Source: Membranipora membranacea | Lineage: Eukaryota > Bryozoa > Gymnolaemata > Cheilostomatida > Membraniporidae | DNA length: 64,000 nt | Direction of reading: 5' to 3' | Assembly: GCA_914767715.1 (NCBI GenBank) | Contig: OU612072.1 | Location: 7,254,001-7,318,000, forward strand | Part shown: positions 22,753 through 35,960 of the stretch, one piece after another | How positions within the stretch are numbered: position 1 is the first letter of the stretch | Layout of the letters: every line of letters begins with the position of its first letter | The notes under the pieces: model-generated | Told to the model about the DNA's origin: nothing | What the model saw: the letters and a program-made list of their open reading frames with translations, nothing else | Database searches by the model: none | Translations under genes and position numbers: made by a program

Positions 22753-25700
22753 ATGGAGAGTCAAAAAGAAATGCAACCCTCATCCTCGTCTACACCTTCC
22801 GCTGCTGATGGTGAGTATTGACAGATTAAGCTTTTATTACTGAGTGAATAACTTTTTCAATCTTTCTTTGTGCATTATTAAGAACAATTTTTTCTAGTGG
22901 AATTCTCTCCAGTGCATCATTTTTATAAAGATTTTAGGAGAAAATTATTTAAGTTCAATTAATTTTTTTTGGTACAATTGATATTGATATTGATTTAATT
23001 TGCCACATAGGAATGCCTAGCATTATATAAATGTGTACGTACAATGAAAAATTTAGACTTTTGAAAAAAAGGAGAAAAAAAACAGTTGTATTAAAAATGA
23101 TTGGATCAGGCGGTGAAAAACGATAAAATCCACGCTGCATGAGAAAGAAATATATTGTTGAGACATTACAGGCGCCTGTTCATACCAGAAACTAAAAACA
23201 ATAGATTATCACAGCCACTTACAGACCCGGTGAAATATATCCAGGTATTTTATATACCTACAATTTCGGTTTTTTGTTACCCAAAAGTAACAAAAGCCAG
23301 TTTTTTTATATTTACTTTAGCATGACTAGGAAAAGTGAGTTTATCATGTCTTTGGCAGCTGTGATAATTATTCTCAGTTTATATTCTTGGGTAAATTATA
23401 AGACCACCTATATTGTGGTTACAGATATTCACAGCACTCCTTCTAAACCATCACCTGATGGTGCCAGAAAATCTGGCAGAAGCGTGACCCGAACAGAACT
23501 CTATCAAAGCCCTCTGAAGTCCACAATGAGGTCGCCGTCCAAAAGACCTCACCCTGAGAGTACCCCATCATTTCCGGATTACCTACATGAAGAGCAGTAA
23601 GTGATATAATCATTAAAAAAAGGTTAAATCGTTTCCACCCCAAGTGGGGTATTAGGCTGAACCCTGATTCTATGACCTGCAGCTTCACAGCCACTATAGT
23701 GGTAAACATCATAGTAGGTGGTCAGCGCAGTGATGACGCTGTGAATGAACCTTCCCAACTCTAACCCTTTATGCTGAGTACCAAGCAGGGTAGCAGATGG
23801 TACCATTTTTAAAGACTTTGGTATGTCTCGATATAATCATACGTATATAAATAAAAAATATTACAAGTTTTTGGTTCAGTTCATTTGAGTTAGTAATGGT
23901 GGCTCGTCTGACGGAACTGGGCTTTCTCTGTCTAGGATTCGTAGCCGCACAATGATTTTGTGTTATGACAAACTATCAGTGCCAAGTAACTGCACTTCAG
24001 TTGTGTTTTTTACTGTATAAATAGTGCTATTAAGTTACTGGGGACAATGATAAGTATTAATAATAACAAAACATTTTTGATATTGTGCAATTTCTATGTT
24101 CCATGTTTTTGAGGATGTGGATTATATTTTTAGATACAGAACCCATGAATATGATATAGCTAGTAAGGGAAGGATAAGGTTGATGATAAAAAGTTCAATT
24201 TCACAGTATGATCAAATGAAAATATGAATCACTGTTTAACAGTTAAACTCTAATTTTTAGGTCTGAACCTGTGACTGCAACTGTACAACCTGACTCAAAC
24301 ACTCTTCTGCTCTCTGCTCTCATCGAGGATCAGTTTAAATCCACATTGTGTGTAGCAGCTGGACTGACAGCAAATCACGAGATCCAGCTATTCCTACCTA
24401 TACTGACTGTTATCGCAGGATTAATGGGAATCTCTACTATCAGAACACACAGGGATATCGAGATGGAAGAACCCAACATATTGTGGACAGTCGTCGCCTC
24501 ACCCCCTGGTAAGACACAACAAAACTTGCTGTATTACATAGGTGGGCATTGTCGTAGGCTACCAATGGTTTATGCATGACACTGTCTATACATGTATTTG
24601 AAACAGTGTTGGATGAGAACTGACCAACAACCAGAACAAAAAATTGAACACTACGTATAAAAAATACGCATGAGAAGCTAACTCCTATTTTAGAATTAAA
24701 ATTGCTATGCCTGTCGAGTGTACCACCCTTGAGAGTTCATTTTGTGAACATACAAATTTGCCATGTTTATAGACATAGTTCAGCCATCCATGTAGGCCTG
24801 CATTCTAGTTATTTTATCAGATTTTTCAATTGATTTGTTTGCTGGATGATGAAGGGATTATGTTGATTTTATCGCGTTTCTCTCCGAGAATCCAACTCAA
24901 TTGCTCATTATGCATCACTGTAGTTTCGTAAAGGTCCAGTGGTTGCTTATATTAAGCATGCACACAATTGAGTAGATTCTGTGTGCATAATGTTAAATAG
25001 TTAAATGAGTTCTAAAAAATGATCTTAAGTATCAGTTGAGAGATATTTACAGCAGTCCATATCCCATGAATATAAAAATCCTAGTATTGGTTCAGAACAC
25101 CAGTACCGTTGAGTTATTATTGCTTTTTAAATATACTGGACAATCATCTGCATGCGATAAAAAATGTTGATTGTGACTCGAAATTTTTGACTTACTTTTA
25201 GTAGTGAACTTGAATTTGATTCAGTATCTATCAGCTTTGTATTTAACCCTTGTCTCAGTTTTGCCGCTTACTAGTACTACAATGTTATTCTTTTCCGTGC
25301 GCTTTCAAGCTGGCTGGTCACCTTTTAATTTGTTCATTGATCCAGCCTGATGAGACTGTCGATTTATGTTCTGTTGTTCAGTAAACAGGTTGAACCGGAA
25401 CACTGCATTGAAAATATTGTTGATTGTTGCAGAAACAGTAACTAAGTTATCTCCAAACATGTCCTTAAGAAATTCCTGACGGTTTTGTTTCATTATTGCA
25501 GGTTCAAAAAAGAGTGTTGCCATGAAATACCTATTGAAGGCGCTTAAGGCAGTTCAAGACACCATTTCTACAGTAACTGAGACATCTTTATCAGGAGATG
25601 TACTGGCAAGCTCCGCTCCGGGTGCGCTATACAGTGCCAACGAAACGATAACAACACCGAGACTGGCTGCACAGCTTTGTGCCAATGATGGCGTATACTT

Positions 25701-28700
25701 GAACCTCATAGATGAGATCGAGGGGTTATTTGAAACCCTCGATGGGAAGTCGCGGGATAACCTCGACAGAAGACTCTGGCTATCCCTCAATACCGGAGCC
25801 CCAGTGACCCGTGCTACTAGCAACAAGATCTTGACCGTGGACGAAACTCGGCTTAACTACACTGGTAAGTGACAGTTCTAGTGGCACACTTGTGTCTTGT
25901 TACATAGTGTTTGTGAATCAGTTGACACATGTTCACCTTAGTGTACTGACCAGTTTAAAAAGCTTGATTTCACTATTCAATATTTAACATGATATGGCTA
26001 CTTGTTGAAATGTTAGTATTCCCAGGGTAATTAATTTCCTTCCTTAGTTCCAAAACCTGAACCCCAAACCCCCAAACACATGTTATGAAGTAAGTATAAG
26101 TAACCGAAAATCAACTTGGGCATGAAAATATAGCCTACTTTTTCTACAAGCCGAGCCTCCATAATCACTTGTTCCGGTAGTACGTAGACCAATAACATAC
26201 TAAAAATAAAATTTATTTTGAGTATGTTTATGACAAAGGGTCGTAGACTAGTGTCAAGTAAAGTAAAGAATAACCATAACTGATTGCTCCGTAGCCTGGG
26301 TTGTCTCCTCTTTGGGATGTTAGATTATTAGATATACCCTACAGGACCCTGATCTAAACTATGGAGCTGTCCTCCCTCGCGATGTGTTGATCCCATGGAA
26401 AATTTCTTGTTGGAAATTGTCTCCTCTATATCATTGAACAATTTTGGAAAATAGGACAGCTCGCGATTTGTTTCAACCATGCATAGTGAGTAGGAGAAAG
26501 GCAACTCACGATTTTTAAGCCCATGAATTTTATCGACCTGTCAGGTAGATATGTTATGAGATATAGTTCTCACAACAATAGTTGGCCTGTCCCAACTTTT
26601 TCTTCAAACAGAACGAAGAGGAGACTACTAAGGCTAAGTGCATAGGGTGTTAGTTGGAATGTGAACCCTTTGGCATGGATTTTCATGTGCTATTGTCTTA
26701 CAGGTTATATACAACCTGGACTGTTAGAGAAACGGTTTGAGAAGCAGGACTATGATGGGTTTTTGGATCGGCACCTGGTAGTGACAACATATCGCAAGAC
26801 TGTTTTATTTGGTGATATTGAGACAAAGACTGACAATGGGACCAACCTCACAGCACTATTTCAGGAGGTGTACAGGCGTCATCACAATGAAGACCACAGG
26901 GTACGTGAAAATTTTTTATCTTAAAGCTTGGTGTAACAATATGATGTGCTATATCTATAGTTTCCGTGACAGAACTCCTTGACAACCCAGGCACATCACA
27001 CGCACATTAATTTGATGACTATTGCAACACTCATCGTATGCAGGGGCTTGGTCGAGTTCAGTTGATGTAATATATATATGTGCTCATGGGTCTTGCCAAT
27101 GTGTGCCTGCATAGGCCCCCCTGATCAGACGTAGTTAACTTAAGTTCAAATATTCACAATGAGGAATATAATGACTAAGCGATGGCTTACAATAAACAAC
27201 TTTCACCAATTTAATTTGGCCTACTTGAGATAATATTACAGTAGATTTGCAGTAAATATACCATCCACCACTCATGAATGCAAAATGTGAAGTCTGACAA
27301 ACAAGGAGGCGTATTGAATTCATAAATTGCATTCCAGGAGCAATAGAATGGGAGCAACACTTTAGAAATTTTGGAGAAACTCCCAAAAATTAAGGAAAGA
27401 CTCTGTTGCTTTGAATGGCTGCAAATGGTTCATACTATTAAGCTGCCAAAAGTGAATTGTTGCAGTCTATCAACATTATGAAAGTAATTATGCTGTTGCA
27501 GAGCTTGCAATCAACATACAGACTGTCGGAGGAAGCCGGGGCGTTGTTTGAGAAGTTTTTCAACAGTATGGAAGAAACCTATGAACAGCAGGAAAGGAAA
27601 GGGAAAACCGGGGTTCTTGGACTGATCGGGAAAGCCTCGGTAAGATTTGTTAATAATGCCTCCACAAATCATCGCCGATCGCCGGAGTCAATTTTAAATC
27701 TCGGACAATAAGCTGTGGGCCAAATCTGGAACCATAACAATATATCTTAGCTTTGTTAACATATACCATTGAATGTAATTGTACACAGAAATGGTATGAT
27801 CATGTGCAACTCCAAAATTTCACCATCATTGCACCATTGTTCTTGATCGCACTGACATATTCATATAGGCTATTTGTTGATTGATTAATATAATATCTCT
27901 TAACTTGAAAAAAACATATACCAACTCGCTTTGTATGATCTCCGGTGTACGTAATACAGAGATTTAACCCAAATTCGTAACATCACGGTCCCGGCTTGAA
28001 AATTGTACCGCTACCAGTATTGATATCTGTTCCTATCAGGGTGTAGATTTAGACCATGATCTGTTCTGTCGCCATAAATAGGAAGCAAAAGGTACCGTCC
28101 TAAGGTCACATGCACATGGATGGTTTGACCCATGACTTCCATAAAGAGGAGGTCATTGGTTTTGCAAAGATTCATCACTATGGTTATTGAACACACTGCT
28201 TGGTTTTCAGGGTCAACTGCTGAGGATAGCCATGGTTCTACAAGCAGCTCACAATGCCGCTAACAATTCAGACGGATTTCAAGTAACGGCTGAAGTCATG
28301 AAGGAGGCCACAGCAGTCATCAACCTACTCACATCAGAAAAGCTCAAATTATTGGGCGAGACCCTGGAACAGGTATGACTCATAGTACATGTACTATACA
28401 TACTGCCGAGGCCTAATCATTCCTTGCACACTCACAGTAGCACAGAAATTCTTTTTAAACCTTTGATTCCGACTGCTGTGCAAAGTTGTATTGGTACTAA
28501 ATCAGTGGGTTAACTTCCAAGTTTCATACAAAACCATCAACACAATCTTGATTGTCACTGGATTTGAAGTCCAAGTGAGACCATTGCTGCTATTGCAGTT
28601 TTGGGCAATCATGAACTGTGACGTGTACCCTGCCTTCATGATAAATTAATTAAAATGGTTAGTGCTCAGGTATGGATGTTAGATGCTCAGGTATTTAGAT

Positions 28701-29388
28701 GTTTTGAACTAAAGCCACTTTGATGGGACATATGAGGTCACCATGGTCTACGGCATATAACTATTAGGTTCCGGTCCCAATCGAAATATATGCAATTGTC
28801 GGGAGATGTGTTTGCGGAATGATATGGTAGCACAACTCCCAACGTGTTGGAATCGCTCCAATAGCATTTTGTTTCCGAAGACCATATATGCCTACCGCTT
28901 ACTTAGTGACTGTGACCCGATACAACCCACCTCATTTAAAATCCTTCTCGGTTATGAGACTAGGACAGACAGCATAATTTGGCATGAAAAACTGGGCCAG
29001 TGGTATTTCATTTCAGCTTTGTATAATAATGCTGAATTATTTTTGATAGAACAACGCTACAGCAGATGTGAGCGAGTTTGGCACAGATGAGGAGGTTATG
29101 GCACTACCTGTGCTTCGGAAGCTGCTGTCGTTTGAAATCCAGCTAACAACAGCACAAATGATGCAGAAGGACCTTGTGCCTGATGTTGCAAAGGGTGATG
29201 CCGAAACAACAAAGAGATGGATGAGGAAATTGGCCGCGTTAGGTTTCGGAGAATGTCTGAGTGGCAAACAAATAAGGTCACTGAAATTTAGAAGATATCC
29301 TATACACAAGATGTCTAAAGACTGCCAGCAGGTAGCCAGGCAAGTCCCTACCAAGTCCAAGTCCAAAAAAAGTCAAAAGTCAGAATAG
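22753..29388 (+). CDS. DUF3987-like P-loop protein, eight exons, transposon cargo
   Basis: Exons: 22753-22810, 23425-23596, 24261-24508, 25502-25864, 26704-26900, 27502-27639, 28211-28372, 29050-29388. All junctions are GT-AG and frames join without a stop, giving 558 residues. The middle matches DUF3987, a family known mainly from phage and mobile-element primase/helicase proteins: NILWTVVASPPGSKKS (P-loop region about 157-164), YLNLIDEIEGLFETL (Walker B-like, D230-E231), NYTGYIQPGLLEK (about 279-290) and GFLDRHLVV. The usual GxxxxGKS is altered to SPPGSKKS: K and S remain, both glycines are replaced. The N-terminal 90 residues are Ser/Pro/Lys rich and probably disordered; the C-terminus is basic (KSKSKKSQKSE) and may bind DNA. 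It follows the transposase on the same strand inside the same termini. An ATP-driven accessory role in transposition or replication is inference. Confidence 0.8.
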
Positions 29389-29757
29389 CTGCAGATGTCG
29401 TCTCATTACTGTCAGGCAATTACACTGTTTGTACTCTAGGACTTGTACTTGGTTTGTTCACTCTCTATTATTTTACTTAGTTTAGACAAGGATTTTCATC
29501 TGAATGAACTTCTTTGGTTTCGTATAGCGAGTTACATTTTTTATATTTTATATTTAAGTTGCTGGAAAACCTATCATGTGTGTACAACTCCCAAATACTA
29601 TTATTTTCACTTTAGGTCATTGCTCACTCACTCGCCTTGTTGGTTGACTTTTTCTGAAAGTTAGCTCGTTATACATTCATTGTGGCAGTGCCGATGTTTG
29701 TTATCACAGTTCATATTACATGTGCCAGTATTCTTTCAGGTGTATGCTCCTAACTAA

Positions 29758-29764
29758 CCTAAAT
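29758..29764 (+). terminator. Possible polyadenylation signal of the DUF3987-like gene
   Basis: AAATAAA about 370 bp after the stop codon, in AT-rich sequence. Position is plausible for a 3' UTR but other AT-rich signals nearby could serve. Confidence 0.3.
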
Positions 29765-30620
29765 AAAAAGTATAATACTCACTAAATACCATGCAGCATT
29801 GTATCAATAGACCCACGCTTTGTAAATTTACTAGCATAGCAGAACATACTCTCGTTTGAATCAAAGTCTTGCTCATTGTTGTAGAACAGTATTTTGAATT
29901 GGTTATTGTTGTTTGATCCGCTGGTGGCCGACACTTATCAAGGTTTTGATGGTCATTGCCACTTGTCTCATGTCTTTGTTGTTTACAACTTTGGTAGCCT
30001 GGACAGGTTATTTCTCTGGCATAATGGCTTCCTAGTGTGTATGTGATGCCATCACTTGGTGGATTGAGTAATTGATAGACAACATGACATAACGGAGGCA
30101 CACATATATTAATGGAGCACAGAGTAATGCTGCATTTATACTAGGCCAACTTTGGTTGGCGTTGGGCGCTAAGGAATATTTACATATAATCAGGATAACA
30201 AGAACAATTTCAATCTAGTTTGTTTTCATCCAGTATGTTGGCAAGAAACTGTACCTACACCTTGGAGCTAAACTCCAGATGAAGTTGACCTCGTCTAGTA
30301 TATATGCAGCATGTCCTGTGCACAAGCCCACCAAATATGTGTTACACACCAAATATGTGCACACACATATCTGGTGGGCTTGTGAACAGGCTCATGCAGC
30401 ATGACAGTTGAAAAACTGCATAGCCCATTGTTAATGTTTTATTTTGTTCAGGACCAATATCTGATTTATCAGCTCATCAAACTATACAATACAATTTTTA
30501 TAGTACGGTGCAAGTCCCATAATTAAAATGTCGACGGACCATGATTATTTTAACTAGACAAAAAAAAAATTTTTCCGCGAAAAAATAACGGAAATCTGCA
30601 AAATTTGGTCATATGAAGGT
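29765..30620. other. Element spacer with one hairpin
   Basis: No exon recognised. Arms 30321-30341 and 30364-30384 (CACAAGCCCACCAAATATGTG and its complement, one mismatch) form a hairpin similar in style to the cluster at 14209-15106. Confidence 0.5.
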
Positions 30621-30624
30621 CAAA

Positions 30625-30865
30625 GCATGCCCTCCGATTACCCTGACATGAAATCCATCACAAACGCATAGATTGCCAGCTCGAGAAACCCCTGTGACCT
30701 ATATTACGAGCCTGCATATCTATTGCTAGCCTAAACGTCATATCACTGTCAATATACGCCCTCTGAATAACCTTGACATGAAATCCAACACAGCCATAAC
30801 ACTCACCCTCTCGAGAAACCCATGTGAGCTGTATCACTAGCCTGTATATCCAATGCTCACACGAT
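30625..30865 (+). repeat. Diverged tandem pair of about 115 bp
   Basis: Two copies share GCCCTC..A..ACC(C/T)TGACATGAAATCCA, CTCGAGAAACCC and ACTAGCCTG..TAT-type segments (near 30630 and 30745). Confidence 0.7.
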
Positions 30866-30959
30866 CCTTAAAAATTTGAACTAGCCCCAGTTCCATGAGT
30901 TGGGGATGGTTACCAGTCCTTTGGCCATGCCTTATTAGTATATTAGGCTATGGACCTTA

Positions 30960-32660
30960 AATATAATCCTATAATAATCTATAAAACTACAAATCTATTA
31001 TACAATCTATAGAATTCATATAAGTTATCATTAAAATTCTACAAATCTACAGAAACTACAATACCCAAGCAAAGCTGCTTTCCTACAATCCTAAAATAAT
31101 CTATAAAACTACAAATCTATTATACAATCTATAGAATTCATATAATTTATCATTAAAATTCTACAAATCTACAGAAACTACAATACCCGAGCAAAGTTGC
31201 TTTCCTACAATCCTATAATAATCTATAAAACTACAAATCTATTATACAATCTATAGAATTCATATAAGTTATCATTAAAATTCTACAAATCTACAGAAAC
31301 TACAATACCCGAGCAAAGTTGCTTTCCTACAATCCTATAATAATCTATAAAACTACAAATCTATTATACAATCTATAGAATTCATATAAGTTATCATTAA
31401 AATTCTACAAATCTACAGAAACTACAATACCCGAGCAAAGTGACTTTCCTACAATCCTATAATAATCTATAAAACTACAAATCTATTATACAATCTATAG
31501 AATTCATATAAGTTATCATTAAAATTCTACAAATCTACAGAAACTTCAATACCCGAGCAAAGTTGCTTTCCTACAATCCTATAATAATCTATAAAACTAC
31601 AAATCTATTATACAATCTATAAAATTCATATAAGTTATCATTAAAATTCTACAAATCTACAGAAACTACAATACCCGAGCAAAGTGACTTTCCTACAATC
31701 CTATAATAATCTATAAAACTACAAATCTATTATACAATCTATAAAATTCATATAATTTATCATTAAAATTCTACAAATCTACAGAAACTACAATACCCAA
31801 GCAAAGTTGCTTTCCTACAATCCTATAATAATCTATAAAACTACAAATCTATTATACAATCTATAAAATTCATATAAGTTATCATTAAAAATCTACAAAT
31901 CTACAGAAACTACAATACCCGAGCAAAGTTGCTTTCCTACAATCCTATAATAATCTATAAAACTACAAATCTATTATACAATCTATAGAATTCATATAAG
32001 TTATCATTAAAATTCTACAAATCTACAGAAACTACAATACCCGAGCAAAGTTGCTTTCCTACAATCCTATAATAATCTATAAAACTACAAATCTATTATA
32101 CAATCTATAAAATTCATATAAGTTATCATTAAAATTCTACAAATCTACAGAAACTACAATACCCGAGCAAAGTGACTTTCCTACAATCCTATAATAATCT
32201 ATAAAACTACAAATCTTTTATACAATCTATAAAATTCATATAAGTTATCATTAAAATTCTACAAATCTACAGAAACTACAATACCCGAGCAAAGTTGCTT
32301 TCCTACAATCCTATAATAATCTATAAAACTACAAATCTATTATACAATCTATAGAATTCATATAAGTTATCATTAAAATTCTACAAATCTACAGAAACTA
32401 CAATACCCGAGCAAAGTTGCTTTCCTACAATCCTATAATAATCTATAAAACTACAAATCTATTATACAATCTATAGAATTCATATAAGTTATCATTAAAA
32501 TTCTACAAATCTACAGAAACTACAATACCCGAGCAAAGTTGCTTTCCTACAATCCTATAATAATCTATAAAACTACAAATCTATTATACAATCTATAAAA
32601 TTCATATAAGTTATCATTAAAATTCTACAAATCTACAGAAACTACAATCCTGAGCAAAGT
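30960..32660 (+). repeat. Right subterminal tandem array, 122-bp unit, about 14 copies
   Basis: Units recur every 122 bp (for example CTACAATCCTATAATAATC at about 31205, 31327 and 31449) with only scattered single-base variants such as AAAGTGACTTT for AAAGTTGCTTT. Every unit includes ACTACAAATCTAT and TTCTACAAATCTACAG, related to the left-end minisatellite. The high identity between units indicates recent homogenisation. Confidence 0.95.
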
Positions 32661-32775
32661 GAGCAGTAATCTATAATCTACAATGGATCATCTATAAACC
32701 TCTACAGAATTCATATAAGTTATAATGTGGAGATTTTTGAAAATTAGATAGGAAATTTACATGGACTACCTCAGG

Positions 32776-32800
32776 AAATCTCCAAAGCTGCACCTGCCTC
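32776..32800 (-). repeat. Right terminal inverted repeat
   Basis: Complement begins GAGGCAGGTGCAGCTTTGGA, matching the left terminus at 13051 except at positions 1, 4 and 5. Confidence 0.85.
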
Positions 32801-32808
32801 AATTTTGT
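32801..32808. repeat. Target site duplication, right copy (AATTTTGT)
   Basis: Identical to 13043-13050. Beyond it the sequence continues as in unit B (TAGGTTGCCCCTCAATATC there, TAGGCTGCCCCTCAATATC here). Confidence 0.85.
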
Positions 32809-34079
32809 ATTATGATAAGTAAACTAGGCTGCCCCTCAATATCAAACACAGACAGCACGTCACTGACAGTTGATTTGATCAGTGACCCGTCTTTCAGTGC
32901 CACAAGCTGCCGCCTTACTTACTGAACAGCTGCGGTACAGGGAGTACGAGCTTGATTCATTTCTTTGAATAGCATTGTAGGGAGAAACCTTAAAATCAAG
33001 GCAAATATTATCTAGCCTACCTCCACCTGACCTAGATATATCAGCTGATAAGAAGCTCAGTTGATGATCTCCCTCCCCAAAACCCTCCCCCCCCACCCTC
33101 CCGCAATGTATGTGTTAGAGAAAGCAATCAAATAAACGAACAGAATGTGTAGCTTTGTGAAGACACATCAGATATCACTGATTCACGGCTTACCGTCTGA
33201 CTTACTGTGGTCTCAGAGCTTCCTAAGCTATTGAATCCTCAGTGTAACGTTTGACATACAGAAGCCTGATGCTACTCAGTACAAGCAATGAGTATTTATA
33301 ATCTTTGGTACAAGTGTTGGCCTAACTCTGTGCGGTCTACTAACACGATAAATAGAACACTACTATGTGACTGTGAACTGTGAAGTGAGCTATAAAGTCA
33401 ATGATGCAGTAATAGACTTTGGTCCAACAGGAACATGTAATACAGGATTGTTAGTGATGAAAAACGGATTATTATAGCAACTTTTTATACAGTGTTATCA
33501 AATCTTAGGCTAGAAAAGTGAGTCAGGGGATTTCCCATATAGATGACGCCATCCATTGAACAACATTCTAAATGTGACAAAGAAGTTTAATGCCAATAGA
33601 CAGATAATATTCAGTTAATCTTCATTCATTCTGCCAGTGTAATCCATACTTCATATTGACAAGGATAGAATCTAATTGTTGTTGATGGTATATCATTGCC
33701 CCTGTACGCTAAAACCTATCAACGGACAACGGCTAATGTACCATCCGGAAACAGCCCCTGACCAATTTGAAATATTGCATATGTTCCATCAGTTTATTAT
33801 ATTGTGAGGCATTCCAACAGGTTACAATATTGTAAGTTTTATACGGAGGAAAATGTGCAATGCTTCAACAGCACCACAGTAGCCAGAAAAGTGAAGCATA
33901 TGTATCTGAGTTGAAGTGATCCTTCAACATTTTTAGTTACAATTCCTTCAAACCCATACAAACACCTTTTATTTTCTTAGAATTCACTGCAAGGCTGCTA
34001 AAATACTGGAGTCATCAGTTTAATTCCCAGATTTTTAGCAACACATGGATGGCGATGCTCTAGAATAGTTATCTACTCG

Positions 34080-34420
34080 GGCTAAGCCTTCTCCATAGTC
34101 CTTGCTCTGGTCTAGTATGTTCAGTGCTAGGTATTTCAGTTTTCTCTATTCCTTGTCATTGTTCTTGTGACATGATAGAGAACCATGAGGAGCATGCGTA
34201 GGTGATGATTGGTCGAATACAAGCCACATATAATTGTCTTATAGTAAGAACAGGAACACCGGAGTGTTTGAAGTCAATAAGAGTGTGTCAATCAGAGGTA
34301 GGGGGGGGGGTTTTTCTTGACGATGATGTCAAGAGGATTTTTCAAGTCGGACGGTTATCTATCACCACCTTCAGGAATTAGGTTCTTTCAACACGTTGAA
34401 TCATCTTCCCATTCATAATG
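34080..34420 (-). mobile_element. Decayed LINE reverse transcriptase fragment (unit A copy)
   Basis: On the minus strand one frame reads VPVLTIRQLYVACIRPIITY then ACSSWFSIM (about 34262-34170), which resembles the thumb region of LINE reverse transcriptases (LYKaxIRPxLxYaxxxW). Stops and frameshifts follow. Present at the same place in unit B. Confidence 0.6.
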
Positions 34421-35691
34421 AAGTTTGTTGCATGCGGAACATGACATTTGCGTATGTTGGAAAATTGTACTGTCATAGATTTTTCGCATTTTCTATCATG
34501 TTGTGATTCTCACAACATCATCAATTGTATGCTGTTAATCTGTTTAGCCCTACCAGCGCTGTTTGGTCGTCAGCGGTTTTTGTCAGGCTTCCATGTTCTG
34601 TCGCTAAAGTGCCAACAATGCAACCAGAAGAGAGGCCTGAGGAGAGTGCCTTGGAGACCTGTGTCTTTTTTGCAAATTTTTTTGGAAAATTCTGCTGACG
34701 TACCTAAAGAGGGTAAAGTATTAGCAGAAGGAGAAGTTTGAGCACATGTATGGGATAGTAAAATAACAGCAATCATTCACTCAACCTAATAACTTTAAAT
34801 TAACTCCATTCAATGCAAGTGAACATTTGTGCTAATTAACATCAAATTATCTCCAAACTTGCTAAACTTAACTTAACCAATATTAACCCCTATATGGTAG
34901 CTGTCTGTGTATTTCCTACACCAATCCTCTTCAAATATAAAAACCTGTACCTCAATAGTTTAAAATGCTCAAAAACTCTTTGTTGATACAAAAGGCTGTC
35001 CTGTGTCTTGTACAGAAACACCTCAAAGACAATTTATAATAATGTAATATTTTCCAACAGGGAAATTTACACCGCTGTACTTAGAAAATGGTCCATGAGA
35101 TTGGATGTGAGTTCATCCTTTGAATTCTCAATAGATCAAGACTTCCTTGAAACCCGGGACACTTTACGCATTCTGAGAGTCAATTAAGTCAAGAGTAATA
35201 TATTTGGGGGATGTGAGTGAAACGTTATAAAAGTTACGCCAAAAATGGAAAGTCTCAGATGCAACACTTTTATGTCTAATCTGTCTGACAGCCAACTTTT
35301 TTTTGGCAGTTACTCCATTACAATAAGTGTGAACCCAACAAATCATAAACAAACACATTGGTATGGTGATAAGACCTGCATAAACATTGAAACCCATATC
35401 AGGTTACTGCAGTTGACAGTTGAGTACACACAATGTTAACACTTTTGTTATCACTATATACAGGTAATGTGCAGAAGAATCTTATTATTCATGGAAATCC
35501 CACATTAAGTGCACTATAAAGTGACCTCTATACTGCAGTGTTCTAATCAGCATTGGAGCAAAGACTGTCAAGACTATATTGTATTCATCAGTGTATGACA
35601 AAGTGTATGATAAATAAGTGCACATACACCAATGGTATAAATAGGTTGAGTTCCCAACAGTGGGATCAGTGATCAAAAATTTCTGCCAGTG

Positions 35692-35960
35692 TCAAATATA
35701 GGCAGAGTCAAACAAAGCTTTGCTGCAGTCAAAATTGGTGGATTGAATGTTTATAAATATGACAACTTTGAGCCGACTATTATTAGGTGAGGAAAATAAT
35801 TCTTGGAAATACTTTTTTTTATTCTTGATCATTATTCTCTTCTCGTAACCCTTTCGGCTATGCTGTTTGGTTGAATCTGACAACAAAGCCTCGGACATCT
35901 GGTTGATAAATTGTTCAGCACCCTTAGTCCCAATATCCGTCTGCAACAAACTTACAGTAT
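35692..35960 (-). other. Conserved candidate exon (TDIGTKGAEQF frame), unit A copy
   Basis: A minus-strand frame following an acceptor-like TTGTTGCAG reads TDIGTKGAEQFINQMSEALL and on to a Lys-rich stretch ending KKKYFQELFSS. The unit B copy (52525-52793) keeps the frame with conservative changes (I/F, A/G). No family recognised and no partner exon proven. Confidence 0.3.

Larger units (their letters stand above)
13051..32800 (+). mobile_element. 19.75-kb KDZ-superfamily DNA transposon carrying a DUF3987-like gene
   Basis: Boundaries come from four agreeing signs: inverted termini (13051-13075 and 32776-32800, 22 of 25 positions match), an 8-bp direct duplication just outside them, arrays of related subterminal repeats at both ends, and the lack of the whole segment in the paralogous unit B at about 49300. 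Inside, left to right: 56-bp minisatellite, an inverted-repeat cluster, a second copy of the left terminus at 15906, KDZ transposase gene, Gypsy remnant with 3' LTR, DUF3987-like gene, hairpin at 30321, a diverged tandem pair, and a 122-bp tandem array of about 14 copies. Both main genes are on the plus strand with intact frames, so the copy may be young. The unit B empty site also lacks about 50 bp of flank, so it is near-empty rather than exact. Confidence 0.85.

Noticed and set aside
22955-23140. Minus-strand open frame opposite the DUF3987-like gene
   Set aside because: AT-rich low-complexity frame inside intron 1, no supporting signal.
30960-32660. CRISPR array
   Set aside because: Units are whole 122-bp repeats with no unique spacers, in a eukaryotic transposon end.
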